A stretch of DNA of 64,000 nt. Source: Mycolicibacterium flavescens. Its GTDB lineage: Bacteria > Actinomycetota > Actinomycetes > Mycobacteriales > Mycobacteriaceae. The number at the start of each line of letters is the position of its first letter. The first letter of the stretch is position 1. The notes beneath the pieces are model-generated. The model was not told where the DNA came from, did no database searches, and saw nothing but the letters and a program-made list of their open reading frames with translations. This document shows, piece by piece, positions 18,595-26,902 of this stretch. Both the position numbers and the translations under genes were made by a program. The DNA is taken from assembly GCF_001722335.1 (NCBI RefSeq), contig NZ_MIHA01000007.1:124001-188000 (forward strand), given 5' to 3'.

Positions 18595-19806
18595 CTACCC
18601 CAGCAGTGATTCGCCGAGATAGCCATCGTCGTCGACGCCGGGCAGGATCGCGAACGTCGCCGACCCGATCGTCGTGATCCACTCGTTGAGCGCGTCGGCT
18701 TCGGCAAGTCGCCGCTGCACCGGGGTGAACTGCGCTGCGGGATCCCGCTGATAGGTCGCGAAGATCAACCCGCTGTCGGTGGTGCGCCCGGTCGGCGGAG
18801 CGTCGTCGTAGTTGTACGGGCGACGGAGGAACCGTTCGTCGTCGCTGCGGTGCCGGGCCACTGCGATGTGGGAGTTCGGCGGGATGACCGGAATGCCCCT
18901 ATCGGTGGCGGCGAAATCGGGTTCGTCGAATTCCGAACTCCCGGTGAGCGGCGCACCGGTATCCAGGCGGCGACCGACGGCGAGTTCCTTGCTGGCACGG
19001 TCGATTTCGTCCCACGTGTCCATCTCGGCGCGGATCCGGCGCAGCACCAGGATGGTCCCGCCGGCGAACCAGGGCTGGTCTTCGCCGTCATGCCAGACGT
19101 GCCGGTCGAAGCCCGCGGCGTCGGTGATGTTGACAGTCCCGTCGATCTGTCCCATCAGGTTGCGCATGCTGCCCCCGCGGCCGCCGGCCGCGTTGCGGAA
19201 TCCGGTCTGCCGCCAACGCACGGTGGTCATGGTGCGGACGTTCTTCAACAGCACCCGACTGGTGTGCGCGAGCGTGATCGGATCGTCGGCGCAGATCTGT
19301 AGCAGCAGGTCACCGCCACACCACTGCGGTTCAAGCCGGTCGGTGGCGAAGCCCGGCGGTTCGGCAGCGGCTCGCGGACGACGGTGCCCCAGCGCGATCC
19401 TGTCGAACAGTCGCGGGCCGAGGCCGACCGTGACGGTGAGCCGGGCCGGTCGCTGCGCCAGCTCGGGTTCGGTGTCGGCCAGGGCGGCCCGCCCCTGCGT
19501 CAACCGGGCCGCGTCCGAGGTCCACAGCTTGAGCACCGCCGCCAGCGCGTCCCGAGGGCCACGGCCGGGTGCCGGCGCGAGGTCCAGTGCGACGAACAGC
19601 GCGTGGGCTTGCGGCGCGGTCGTGATGCCGGCCTGGTGCCTGCCGTGGAACGGTTCGACCGCCGAGTCGGACAGCTCCTGGGTCACCGAGGACCGGGCGA
19701 TGCTGCACTGCGTGAGAGTCGCGCCGGCCGCCACCACAGCCGCGCTGCCCGCGAAGAGGCGCCGCCGGTTGAGCCGGAGCTGCCCCCGGGATGGCCGCTC
19801 AGCCAT
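18595..19806 (-). CDS. Dye-decolorizing peroxidase (DyP/EfeB type), Tat-exported
   Basis: This 403-residue heme peroxidase has a twin-arginine signal (NRRRLFAGSAAVVAAGATLTQC). The DyP hallmark GxxDG is present as GQIDG at about residues 219-223, carrying the distal catalytic aspartate. VLRRIRAEMDTWDEI and the region around IAVARHR, which should hold the proximal heme histidine, follow. EfeB-type members act outside the membrane on peroxide or heme iron. The start overlaps the upstream PCuAC gene by 8 nt, so it is co-translated with a copper chaperone and a PepSY membrane protein. It is convergent with pyc. Confidence 0.88.
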   Translation of the reverse strand: MAERPSRGQLRLNRRRLFAGSAAVVAAGATLTQCSIARSSVTQELSDSAVEPFHGRHQAGITTAPQAHALFVALDLAPAPGRGPRDALAAVLKLWTSDAARLTQGRAALADTEPELAQRPARLTVTVGLGPRLFDRIALGHRRPRAAAEPPGFATDRLEPQWCGGDLLLQICADDPITLAHTSRVLLKNVRTMTTVRWRQTGFRNAAGGRGGSMRNLMGQIDGTVNITDAAGFDRHVWHDGEDQPWFAGGTILVLRRIRAEMDTWDEIDRASKELAVGRRLDTGAPLTGSSEFDEPDFAATDRGIPVIPPNSHIAVARHRSDDERFLRRPYNYDDAPPTGRTTDSGLIFATYQRDPAAQFTPVQRRLAEADALNEWITTIGSATFAILPGVDDDGYLGESLLG

Positions 19807-20323
19807 GATCGCGGTGCGGCCCCGAACCGCCCGTCGAAGGCTGGTATTCCTCGTCGGCGCCGGCGAAGTCGCGTACCTGGGCGGTGACGGGCAGCGTCGA
19901 CCCGTCTTCGAACTCGACGCTCAGCGCCACCTCCGAACCCGGCGGCAGCGGCTGTTTGAGGTCCATCAGCATCAGGTGGTCGCCGCCGGGAACCAGGTCG
20001 TGCGAGCCGTCTGCGGGGATCACCAACCCGCCCTCCTTAGGCCGCATCGTCTTTGCGCCGTCAGTGCCCGCGGAAACCTCGTGCACCTCGACTCGTTCGG
20101 CCACATCCGAGTAACCCGACACCACGCGGGCGTCGTGGTGTCCGGTGTTGGTGAAGGTGCCGAACACCGCGGCCATCCCGGAGTCCGCCGAGCTCGCCCA
20201 CTGATCGGCAATGGTGACCGTGCTCGCCATCGACGCTTCGTCGTGTTGCCCGTGGGTCGTGCAGCCGACAGTGGCCGCGACCGTGAGAAATAGCACGAAC
20301 AAGCTGATATCTCTGCTATGCAT
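19799..20323 (-). CDS. PCuAC copper chaperone-like lipoprotein
   Basis: This 174-residue exported protein has a signal peptide ending in a lipobox-like ATVGC (Cys21). The periplasmic Cu(I)-binding signature is visible in order: His in VEVHEV, Met in KTMRP twelve residues later, then GGDHLMLMDL (HxM). The PCuAC fold landmarks ANT-like FGTFTNTGHHDARV and a His/Gly-rich tail are present. Proteins of this family deliver Cu(I) to cytochrome oxidase CuA or buffer copper. Here it sits between a PepSY membrane protein and a DyP peroxidase, with overlaps on both sides. A strong GAGGAG precedes the ATG. Confidence 0.88.
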   Translation of the reverse strand: MHSRDISLFVLFLTVAATVGCTTHGQHDEASMASTVTIADQWASSADSGMAAVFGTFTNTGHHDARVVSGYSDVAERVEVHEVSAGTDGAKTMRPKEGGLVIPADGSHDLVPGGDHLMLMDLKQPLPPGSEVALSVEFEDGSTLPVTAQVRDFAGADEEYQPSTGGSGPHRDHG

Positions 20324-21680
20324 CGGTTTTGGTCTCCTCAGAGGTGGTTCTGCGTTGTTTGACGGCCCCGACGACGAGGTCGACCGCCAGGAATGCCACG
20401 AGGCTGAGCCCGAACAGCGGCAACGCCCAACCCAGCGCCACCACGAACACGGCGAGCACCGCGATCGCGGCCGGATGCAGGGTGCGTAGCGCGCCCCGCA
20501 GCGGCGGTCGCCCGGTCGCCCAGGCCGAACCCCGGGTGGGACGACGCCGCCACCACATCACGTAGCCGCGGACGATCACGGTGATCAGTCCGATCGCGGT
20601 GAGCGCCAACAGGATCTGATTCGGCCAGCCGAACAGGACACCCATGTGGGCGTCGATCGCCCAGTTCGTCAGCTTCGCCAGCAGCGGCCAGTCGGCGAAG
20701 TCCACCCGGTCGGTGATCACACCGGTGTCCGGGTCGACGGACACCGCGTCGTAACGCGTCGGCCAGTCCCGCTTGTTCTCCTCGACCAGCCAGCCCTCAC
20801 CGCTCGCGGCCGGCGGGGACATCCACATCGGCCCGGCCAACCCGGCGTCGATCGCACCCCGGTACGCCACGTCGGCACCGGCGAGCGCACCAGCGGCCGA
20901 TGCCGACGGCAGCGCTGTGTCCACCGCAGGCGCGGTCGTGTTCAACCTCTCCTGCAACAGGTTGACGGTCTCTCCCCCATACCGCGACCACGTGATCCCG
21001 GTGACCGAAAGGCCCAGCAGCGCAACGACGATCCACACCCCGACCGCGCCGTGCCAGGACAGCGTCCGGCGGCGGCCATCGGCCGAGCGGTCCGGCAGAG
21101 CCAGGCGCCGCAATTTCTTGGTGTCCCGGCGGTGCAGGCACCACAGCACCGTGCCGGCCAGCGCGATCACCCACAACCAACTGGCCGCGAGCTCGCTGTA
21201 GTTGCGGCCGAGAGCACCGAGATGCAGGTTGCGGTGCAGTTCGTCGAACCACGCCCGCACCGGCATCCACTGTCCGTAGGTGGTCAACGCGCCACGGACC
21301 TCTCCGGTGTACGGGTCGACGAACACCGTGCGCGCATAGTCGGGTGGCACGTCGTCGACGGCCAGCCGCACCTGGGTGGTCTCGTCGGCGGCGGCGGGCG
21401 GACGGATCGTCACCACCGCGCCTTCGGGATGCGCGGCGCGGGCCGCGTGCAACTGGTCGGCCAGCGGGAGCCGCTGTTCACCGACCTGATCGACCTTGAG
21501 TTCGTGGCGGTGAACCGCGTTGTCGATCTGCGGGATCACCGCGTACAGCAGGCCGGTCACGGCGGCGATCAGGATGAACGGGCCGACGAAGACGCCGGCG
21601 TAGAAGTGCAGCCGCGCCAGCAGCGGCCGCATCCCGCGCGGGCGCTGCCGCTGCGGGGTTTTCTCAGGGGTGGTCGTCAT
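20316..21680 (-). CDS. PepSY-associated transmembrane protein
   Basis: This 454-residue membrane protein has an N-terminal helix (LHFYAGVFVGPFILIAAVTGLLYAVI), a large external PepSY region, and three further membrane segments. They lie near LAASWLWVIALAGTVLWCLH, GAVGVWIVVALLGLSVTGITW and ILLALTAIGLITVIV, with a final hydrophobic pair at the C-terminus. The HTH-free PepSY_TM family (PF03929) is often linked to iron or copper acquisition, and some members are ferric reductase-like. It is the first gene of the overlapping PepSY-PCuAC-DyP transcript. A 9-bp-stem hairpin lies 8 nt upstream of its ATG. Confidence 0.85.
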   Translation of the reverse strand: MTTTPEKTPQRQRPRGMRPLLARLHFYAGVFVGPFILIAAVTGLLYAVIPQIDNAVHRHELKVDQVGEQRLPLADQLHAARAAHPEGAVVTIRPPAAADETTQVRLAVDDVPPDYARTVFVDPYTGEVRGALTTYGQWMPVRAWFDELHRNLHLGALGRNYSELAASWLWVIALAGTVLWCLHRRDTKKLRRLALPDRSADGRRRTLSWHGAVGVWIVVALLGLSVTGITWSRYGGETVNLLQERLNTTAPAVDTALPSASAAGALAGADVAYRGAIDAGLAGPMWMSPPAASGEGWLVEENKRDWPTRYDAVSVDPDTGVITDRVDFADWPLLAKLTNWAIDAHMGVLFGWPNQILLALTAIGLITVIVRGYVMWWRRRPTRGSAWATGRPPLRGALRTLHPAAIAVLAVFVVALGWALPLFGLSLVAFLAVDLVVGAVKQRRTTSEETKTDA

Positions 21681-21688
21681 GACAGGGT

Positions 21689-21711
21689 CTTTCGCGCGGG
21701 GTGCGCGAAAG
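21689..21711. promoter_or_regulatory. Perfect hairpin in the leader of the PepSY operon
   Basis: CTTTCGCGC-GGGGT-GCGCGAAAG is a perfect 9-bp stem with a 5-nt loop, 8 nt upstream of the PepSY start codon. There is no following T-run, so it is not a standard terminator for the upstream gene. It would either be a repressor operator or a structure limiting ribosome access. GTTCGCGCAC (21713-21722) repeats part of one arm nearby. Confidence 0.5.
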
Positions 21712-21806
21712 CCGTTCGCGCACCGGGGATTGAGGTCATCGGAAGGGCCGCAGACGGCGGCCGTCCGCGGCCGGGCAGCCGCGGACCATTGCTCACGAGG
21801 CGACGG

Positions 21807-22352
21807 CTAGGCCGTCGCACACCTCACCGGCGGGGCGCGCATACCCAGCCCGGAAGCCACCCAGATCCGCTGGGCGACGACGACTTTCGTGGCGCGGCGC
21901 GATTTGCGGACGGGGGGCCGTACGCCCGATGTCGCGAACAGCCGCAGCCACTGCAGCACGGATGCACAGACGACGTAGAGGTATTCGACCGCGACGATCG
22001 CCGCGCCCAGCACGACGGCGGCGCCGAGATGCGCGGCCGTCATCGCCGGGGTCAGCCCGAGTGGCGCCGCGGAGTGATGATGGCCGCCGCCGAGCCAGAG
22101 CACGATGTGCCCCAGCGCCTGCGCGACGCCGAGCGCAGCGGCGACCACGCTGAGCCGGGCACGCCGGTCCTCGAGCGTGATGCGGGACACCGCCGCGCCG
22201 ACCGTGCCGCAGACCAGCAGGACGACCGCCAGTCCCGAACCGCTCGGCAGGCCCGCACCGGGGACTGTGTGCGCGAGCGCCGTCATGACCGTCGAGCAGA
22301 CACCGACGAGTCCGCCACGCATCCAGCGCGCGCGGGCTTTCGGCGTGCTCAC
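21807..22352 (-). CDS. Small multi-pass membrane protein
   Basis: The 181-residue protein has about four hydrophobic segments: GGLVGVCSTVMTALAH, GLAVVLLVCGTVGAAV, RLSVVAAALGVAQALGHIVLWL and AAHLGAAVVLGAAIVAVEYLYVV. The motif GHIVLWLGGGHHHSAAP places three consecutive histidines at the end of a helix. The C-terminus is basic. It has the same orientation as the PepSY-PCuAC-DyP genes and lies 126 nt upstream. The His cluster makes a metal-related role possible, but nothing proves it. I do not recognise a named family. Confidence 0.7.
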   Translation of the reverse strand: MSTPKARARWMRGGLVGVCSTVMTALAHTVPGAGLPSGSGLAVVLLVCGTVGAAVSRITLEDRRARLSVVAAALGVAQALGHIVLWLGGGHHHSAAPLGLTPAMTAAHLGAAVVLGAAIVAVEYLYVVCASVLQWLRLFATSGVRPPVRKSRRATKVVVAQRIWVASGLGMRAPPVRCATA

Positions 22353-22373
22353 CCGGCGAAGCGTACTAGAGCA

Positions 22374-23144
22374 TCAGCGTGCGGGCGCCGCGGCCGCCGC
22401 CGGAGCCGGCTCGGCGGCGGGACCGTCCGGTGACAACCGGGCCACCGCGTACGCCGCGCCCTCGTTGGTCATACCGTTGAATCCGTAGGAGGCGTGCGCG
22501 AAACTCGGGCCGCCGGCCGGTGCGCCGTTGCAGATCGTGTCGCCCTCCGCGCACAGGTCCAGGGTCTTGCCGGCGTACGACGGGCCGATCACGATCGGCG
22601 GGGCCCCGATGTCGCGCAGGAACTGCGTGGACGGTTTGCCCAACAGCACGACCGCCGCGACGTGGTCGGCCACCTCGGTGGGCATCGGGTCGGGGATGAA
22701 CTCGCGGTACTCGGGCGGGATCTCGGCCGGGATCTCCGCGGCGGTGACGAACCCGGCCACGGCGGCGCCCTGGGAGAATCCGCCGAGCACGATCCGGGTG
22801 TCCGGGCACGCCGCCGCGGTCGACTCGACCTTGCCCGCGGCATCGCGGATGCCGTCGACGACGGTGCGCGCGAACTGGATGCGGTTGTTGAAGTCGCCGC
22901 TGGCCGGATAGTTCACCGCGTACACGTCGACCGAGCGGGGCGCGGCCTGCGCGCGGACCGCGTCGACGAACGACTGCCCGATCCCGCCGACACCGACGGG
23001 TTCACCGGTGCCGCGGGCGAACACCACCTGCACGTCCGGACACGCCGGCGGCGGCTGGGCCGCCGCGAGGGGCACGGGTGCGCTCACCAACGCCCCGAAA
23101 GCAGCGGTCACACCTACCATTCGAGCGAATCGGCGAGCGCTCAT
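22374..23144 (-). CDS. Secreted cutinase-family serine esterase
   Basis: This 256-residue alpha/beta hydrolase has a cleavable signal peptide (cleavage probably after PLAAAQ) and the cutinase pattern CPDVQVVFARGTGEP. The nucleophile elbow GGFSQGA has Ser124. Acid/base residues lie in LCAEGDTICNG (Asp202) and FAHASYG (His217), and paired cysteines are spaced as in cutinases. Mycobacterial homologues (Culp family) hydrolyse lipid esters in the envelope. The ATG at 23144 has GAGGAG upstream. An upstream in-frame start would spoil the signal peptide. The C-terminus ends in an Ala/Pro tail. Confidence 0.92.
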   Translation of the reverse strand: MSARRFARMVGVTAAFGALVSAPVPLAAAQPPPACPDVQVVFARGTGEPVGVGGIGQSFVDAVRAQAAPRSVDVYAVNYPASGDFNNRIQFARTVVDGIRDAAGKVESTAAACPDTRIVLGGFSQGAAVAGFVTAAEIPAEIPPEYREFIPDPMPTEVADHVAAVVLLGKPSTQFLRDIGAPPIVIGPSYAGKTLDLCAEGDTICNGAPAGGPSFAHASYGFNGMTNEGAAYAVARLSPDGPAAEPAPAAAAAPAR

Positions 23145-23225
23145 GCACGTACTCCTCAAGATTGTCCGCGTTGACAAGCGACGACATACCCCGATCCGAA
23201 AGCACTCAACCCCTCGGCGCGGCGC

Positions 23226-24236
23226 CTAGCCGCTACTCGGTTCGCTGACCTTGACCAGCATCTTGCCGATGTTGGCGCCGGTGAACAGGCCGTTCATCGC
23301 GTCGACGCACGACTCGATGCCCTCGAAGATGGTCTGCCGGTGCACCAGCCGCCCCTCCTGCGCCCATTGCCGCAGCGGCCCGAACGCCTCGTCGAAGCGG
23401 CCCCACTCGTCGAGCGCGTTGAAGCCCTGCATCAGCGCGGTCTTCGACAGCAGGTTGACGTAGTTGGCCGGGCCCGGGTGCTCGCCGGTCAGGTAGCTGG
23501 AGATGACGCCGCACAACACGACCCGGGCCTTGTGGGCCAGCCAGCCGAGCACCGCGTCGAGGATCGGCCCGCCGACGTTGTCGAAGTACACGTCGACGCC
23601 CTTGGGGCAGTGCTGTTTGAGGGCGGCCGCGAGATCGTCGCCGCGGTAGTCGATGCAGGCGTCGAAACCGAAGTCGTCGACCACGGCCCGGCATTTCCGC
23701 GGCCCGCCCGCGATACCGACGACCCGGGCGCCGGCGATCTTGGCGATCTGGCCCGCCACCGAGCCGGTCGCCCCGGCTGCCGCCGACACCACGACCGTCT
23801 CACCGGCCTGCGGCTTGCCGATGCCCATCATCCCGAAGTAGGCCGTGGCCCCGGTCGGCCCGTACACCGACATCACGGCGAGCTGGTCGACGTCGGGGCC
23901 GGGCACCGGGGTGGTGAAGATGTCGTCGCGGCTGATCACGTACTCCTGGAACCCGGTCAGCGTGGTCACGACGTCGCCGACGGCGTAGGCGTCGCAGCGG
24001 GACGCCACCACCTCGCCGATGCCCGCCGCCCTGATGACCTCGCCGAGCTGCACCGGCGGCAGATAGCCCGGCTGGTCGTTGAGCCACGTGCGCGCCGCCG
24101 CGTCGATGCCGATGTAGGTGGTGCGCACCAGCGCCTCGCCGTCCGCGGGTTCGGGTGCCGGTGCGCTGATCAGCTCGGTGTCCTCGGGCGCGACCAGCCC
24201 GACGGGTCTGCGACGCAACACGATCTGGCGGTTCAT
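23226..24236 (-). CDS. NADP-dependent medium-chain reductase (curcumin/prostaglandin reductase type)
   Basis: This 336-residue zinc-free MDR enzyme starts at MNRQIVLRRRPVG. It has LVRTTYIGIDAAARTWLND, then the NADPH-binding AAAGATGSVAGQIAKIAGARVVGIAGG and CIDYRGDDLAAALKQHCPKGVDVYFDNVGG, the signature of leukotriene B4 dehydrogenase-like enone reductases. Such enzymes reduce the C=C bond of alpha,beta-unsaturated ketones. A GTG four codons upstream (24248) is an alternative start. It is a single gene with no obvious partners. The neighbouring cutinase is on the same strand but 81 nt away. Confidence 0.88.
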   Translation of the reverse strand: MNRQIVLRRRPVGLVAPEDTELISAPAPEPADGEALVRTTYIGIDAAARTWLNDQPGYLPPVQLGEVIRAAGIGEVVASRCDAYAVGDVVTTLTGFQEYVISRDDIFTTPVPGPDVDQLAVMSVYGPTGATAYFGMMGIGKPQAGETVVVSAAAGATGSVAGQIAKIAGARVVGIAGGPRKCRAVVDDFGFDACIDYRGDDLAAALKQHCPKGVDVYFDNVGGPILDAVLGWLAHKARVVLCGVISSYLTGEHPGPANYVNLLSKTALMQGFNALDEWGRFDEAFGPLRQWAQEGRLVHRQTIFEGIESCVDAMNGLFTGANIGKMLVKVSEPSSG

Positions 24237-24306
24237 CAGCGCGGCCACGAGCCGAAGCTACGTCATGCGGCGACGGGCCCGCCGCGGTACTGGCCGCACT
24301 CCGCCC

Positions 24307-24666
24307 TTACTGCTGACCGAACAGCGGGTTCTGCTGGCCCCCCGGCCGGGCCTGGCCCTGCTGGGCGGCGCCCTGGATGAGCGCGTTCAGCAGCGGGTTC
24401 TCCTTGAGCATCTGGCGCTGGTCTTCCTCGGACAGCTCGTAGAAGGTCCACAGCCCCCACGCCGCCGGGCGGACGTAGAGCGTGACCTTCTGGCGCCGGC
24501 CCTTGTTCTGCGGGAGCACCGCCGGCACCGGGACCACCCGGTCCAGTGTCACCGCGCTCGAGAGTTCCTGCGCGAGCTTCTCGATGTCCACGCCGTCCTG
24601 GAGCTCGTACGCCGCCGACTGATGAGTCTGATGCGCCGAGCCCTGCAGGGCGAGAAACTGCGCCAT
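24307..24666 (-). CDS. Conserved hypothetical protein, Gln-rich C-terminus
   Basis: This 119-residue cytosolic protein has an excellent AAAGGAGAG ribosome site. The centre (KVTLYVRPAAWGLWTFYELSEEDQRQMLKENPLLNALIQ) looks folded. The last ~25 residues are low-complexity Gly/Gln/Pro. There is no signal peptide or membrane helix. I do not recognise a characterised family. It lies between an MFS transporter gene and the MDR reductase on the same strand, separated by 59 and 70 nt. Confidence 0.7.
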   Translation of the reverse strand: MAQFLALQGSAHQTHQSAAYELQDGVDIEKLAQELSSAVTLDRVVPVPAVLPQNKGRRQKVTLYVRPAAWGLWTFYELSEEDQRQMLKENPLLNALIQGAAQQGQARPGGQQNPLFGQQ

Positions 24667-24725
24667 CTATCTCTCCTTTGCTGATCGATATCAACGAAAG
24701 AGTAAACAGCCCGGTCCGGGCCAGC

Positions 24726-25997
24726 TCACTCGGTGTCGACCATCTCCCGGGTGAAGCGCCCGCTGGCGACCAGGTAGCAGATGATCGCGACGACCTGGAG
24801 CACCGGCACGATCAGCAGCGCCCGGCCCAGCGACTCCGCCCCGAGCTCGGCCTTGAGCGCGTCGCTGAACACCCCGGTGAGAAACGGGCCCGCCGAGCCG
24901 ACGATCGCGCTGAAGAACAGGAAGATCGCCGACGCGGTCGCGCGCTGCTCGACGCGCGCCAGGCGCTGGATCGCCGCGATCGACGGCGCCATGTAGGCGG
25001 TTCCGACGACATAGCTCAGCGAGATGAACCAGATGCAGAGGGTCTGGCTGCCGACGGTGAAGGCCAGGGCCGAGAACGGCAACATCGCGGCGGTCACCGC
25101 GGCCACCAGCCACAGCGCCCAGCGCGGGTCCCGCGCCGACAACCGGTCGGCGATGCGCCCGACGACCAGCAGGCCGAGGATGCCGGTCAGCCCGCTGGCG
25201 AGCCCGTACTGCACGCCGACCTCGCCCAGATCCATTCCGCGGGCCCGCACCAGATATGCCGGGGCGAACGCGGTCAGGGAGTAGCCGGCGACCGAGATGC
25301 ACGCCGCGCCGCAGACGATCACGACGAAGCTCGGTTTGCGCAGCAACTCGGTGGCGCTCGCCAGGCCCGGCTGGGCGGGGGCCGCGGGCATCGACTGCCT
25401 GCGGCCCAGCGCGATCAGCACCAGCGGGGCGAACAGCACGCTGATCGCCCCCATCACCACGAAAGCCGTTCGCCAGCCCAGGGATTGGGCCAGCAGACCG
25501 CCGCCGAGGAGGCTGGCCGCGCTGGCCAACGGGATCGCCAGCGTGATCACGGCCAGCGGCGCGGCGCGGCGGTCGGGGGCGAAGTTGCGCGCCACGTAGG
25601 CGTGTGCGGCCGGGGTGCTGCCTGCCTCGCCGACGGCGACGCCGACGCGGGTCAGCGCGAGCTGGAAACCCGACTGGACCGCGCCGCCGAGCATGGTCAT
25701 CGCGCCCCACAGGGTCAGACAGGTCGAGATCACCAGACCGAACGACCCGCGGTCGGCGAACCGGGCGATCACCAGGCCCAGCACCGCGTACACGGCGAGG
25801 AAGCCGAAACCGTTGATGACGCCGAGCGCGGTGTCCGACAGCGCCAGGTCTTCACGGATGGGCTCGGCGAGCACCGCGGGCAGGAACCGGTCGGCGTAGT
25901 TCAGGGTGCCGACGACGGCGAGCAGGATGACGGCCACCCACGCCCGGCGGGGGCTGTGGGTGGCGGTCTCGACCGGGAGCGCTGCAGTCGTAGCCAT
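24726..25997 (-). CDS. MFS transporter, spinster-like
   Basis: This 423-residue permease has twelve predicted membrane helices. The first-loop motif appears as LNYADRFLPAVLAEPIREDLALSDTALGVINGFGFLAVYAVLGLVIARFADRGSFG, with the canonical acidic and basic residues of the major facilitator signature between helices 2 and 3. A substrate cannot be assigned. Organic anions or sphingolipid-like compounds are typical for the wider group. A zinc-ribbon mini-protein is encoded divergently 62 nt away. Confidence 0.88.
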   Translation of the reverse strand: MATTAALPVETATHSPRRAWVAVILLAVVGTLNYADRFLPAVLAEPIREDLALSDTALGVINGFGFLAVYAVLGLVIARFADRGSFGLVISTCLTLWGAMTMLGGAVQSGFQLALTRVGVAVGEAGSTPAAHAYVARNFAPDRRAAPLAVITLAIPLASAASLLGGGLLAQSLGWRTAFVVMGAISVLFAPLVLIALGRRQSMPAAPAQPGLASATELLRKPSFVVIVCGAACISVAGYSLTAFAPAYLVRARGMDLGEVGVQYGLASGLTGILGLLVVGRIADRLSARDPRWALWLVAAVTAAMLPFSALAFTVGSQTLCIWFISLSYVVGTAYMAPSIAAIQRLARVEQRATASAIFLFFSAIVGSAGPFLTGVFSDALKAELGAESLGRALLIVPVLQVVAIICYLVASGRFTREMVDTE

Positions 25998-26059
25998 GTC
26001 GTAGGGCAGCTTTGCAAACTCGTCCCGGATTTGGGATTGATTCGCCAGCGGCGGGGTAC

Positions 26060-26188
26060 ATGACCGGCATGCTCGAAGCCGATGAGACGACCGCGGTCGC
26101 TGTTTGCGGCGGATGTGGTTATCCGACGCTCGGGCCGAACCTCTGCCACTACTGCCAGGTGGTCACCGCCGACCCGACGGCCGCCTGA
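26060..26188 (+). CDS. 42-residue zinc-ribbon mini-protein
   Basis: This short open frame, from ATG to TGA, encodes C16-GG-C19-G-YPTLGPNL-C29-HY-C32, a compact two-knuckle zinc ribbon (CxxC-x9-CxxC). The clean paired-cysteine pattern within 17 residues, with Pro/Gly turns between, argues for a real protein rather than random frame. It lies divergent from the MFS gene and its stop is 6 nt from the convergent VanX-like gene. No clear ribosome site is seen (GGCGGGG lies 3-9 nt upstream). The function is unknown. Mini-ribbons of this type often bind RNA or partner proteins. Confidence 0.6.
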   Translation: MTGMLEADETTAVAVCGGCGYPTLGPNLCHYCQVVTADPTAA

Positions 26189-26194
26189 CGCGGC

Positions 26195-26815
26195 TCAGTT
26201 CAGCGGCGCATCGAGGATCGGGCGCGGCGTGTACGCGCCGGGCGCGTCGAAGTGCCACCACTCGCCCCGGTAGACCGACAGCCCGCCCGCGGCCATCGCG
26301 TCGCGCAGCCGGGCGCGGTTCGCCTGCGCCGCGGCGCTCACCCCGTCGGTCGCGTAAGCGTTTGCGCGCGGGACGAATTCGTCGAAGCCGGTGCCCATGT
26401 CCACCGGTTCGCCGTCGCGGGCCAGGGTCACGTCGACCGACAGACCCGCCTCGTGGCTCTTGGCGTAGGGGCCGGGCCGCGACACCCAGCCCGGTTCGCT
26501 GACCACCTCGTACATCCGCACCTGCACCTCGTGTGGGCGGTAGCAGTCCCAGAACACCAGCACCTCACCGCCGCTGCGCAGCACGTCCGCGGCGGCGCGC
26601 AGTCGCGGCGCCATCGACGCATCCACCAGACACCGCGCATCGACGGGGTACATGCGCTCGCCGACGAAGTTGTCGGCCGTGGCGTAGCGCAGGTCGGTGA
26701 TCGCGTCGGGCACCACATCTCGGACGTCGACCAACTCCGGCGCCGCCGCCGCCGGTTGCGCGGTCACCAGCGCCGCGAGCCCGAGGGCCGCCGCGGCGGC
26801 CAGACGTGCCAACAT
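26195..26815 (-). CDS. Secreted VanX/M15D-type D-Ala-D-Ala dipeptidase
   Basis: This 206-residue zinc peptidase has an Ala-rich signal peptide (cleavage near AAAAPE). The metal and catalytic residues of the VanX group are in place: Arg93 in DCYRPHEVQ, His121 and Asp128 in SHEAGLSVDVTL, Glu185 and His188 in GEWWHFD. Family members hydrolyse D-alanyl-D-alanine. Mycobacterial secreted versions are thought to recycle peptidoglycan dipeptides rather than give vancomycin resistance. It is a monocistronic gene, convergent with the zinc-ribbon ORF. Confidence 0.9.
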   Translation of the reverse strand: MLARLAAAAALGLAALVTAQPAAAAPELVDVRDVVPDAITDLRYATADNFVGERMYPVDARCLVDASMAPRLRAAADVLRSGGEVLVFWDCYRPHEVQVRMYEVVSEPGWVSRPGPYAKSHEAGLSVDVTLARDGEPVDMGTGFDEFVPRANAYATDGVSAAAQANRARLRDAMAAGGLSVYRGEWWHFDAPGAYTPRPILDAPLN

Positions 26816-26902
26816 CGCGTCCTCTTCCCGGTGGAGTAGTCCCCTACGCTAGTCCGCTCCCCGGTCGTGATCCGAGCATCGAGGTGATCCGAGGAGGTCA
26901 CC

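Noticed and set aside
20646..22433. 595-codon plus-strand frame antisense to the PepSY and small membrane protein genes
   Set aside because: Arg/Gly/Gln-rich shadow of real genes, with no ribosome site or motif.
26011..26018. TTTGCAAA palindrome just upstream of the MFS gene as a RamB/PrpR site
   Set aside because: Only 8 bp and lying in the leader, with no flanking conservation visible. Chance occurrence is likely.
24546..26063. 505-codon plus-strand frame antisense to the MFS transporter
   Set aside because: Low-complexity Gln/Arg/His composition and complete overlap with a real 12-helix permease.
26195..26815. Vancomycin resistance gene (vanX)
   Set aside because: No vanH/vanA/vanRS neighbours. 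It has a signal peptide and belongs to the common secreted mycobacterial dipeptidases.
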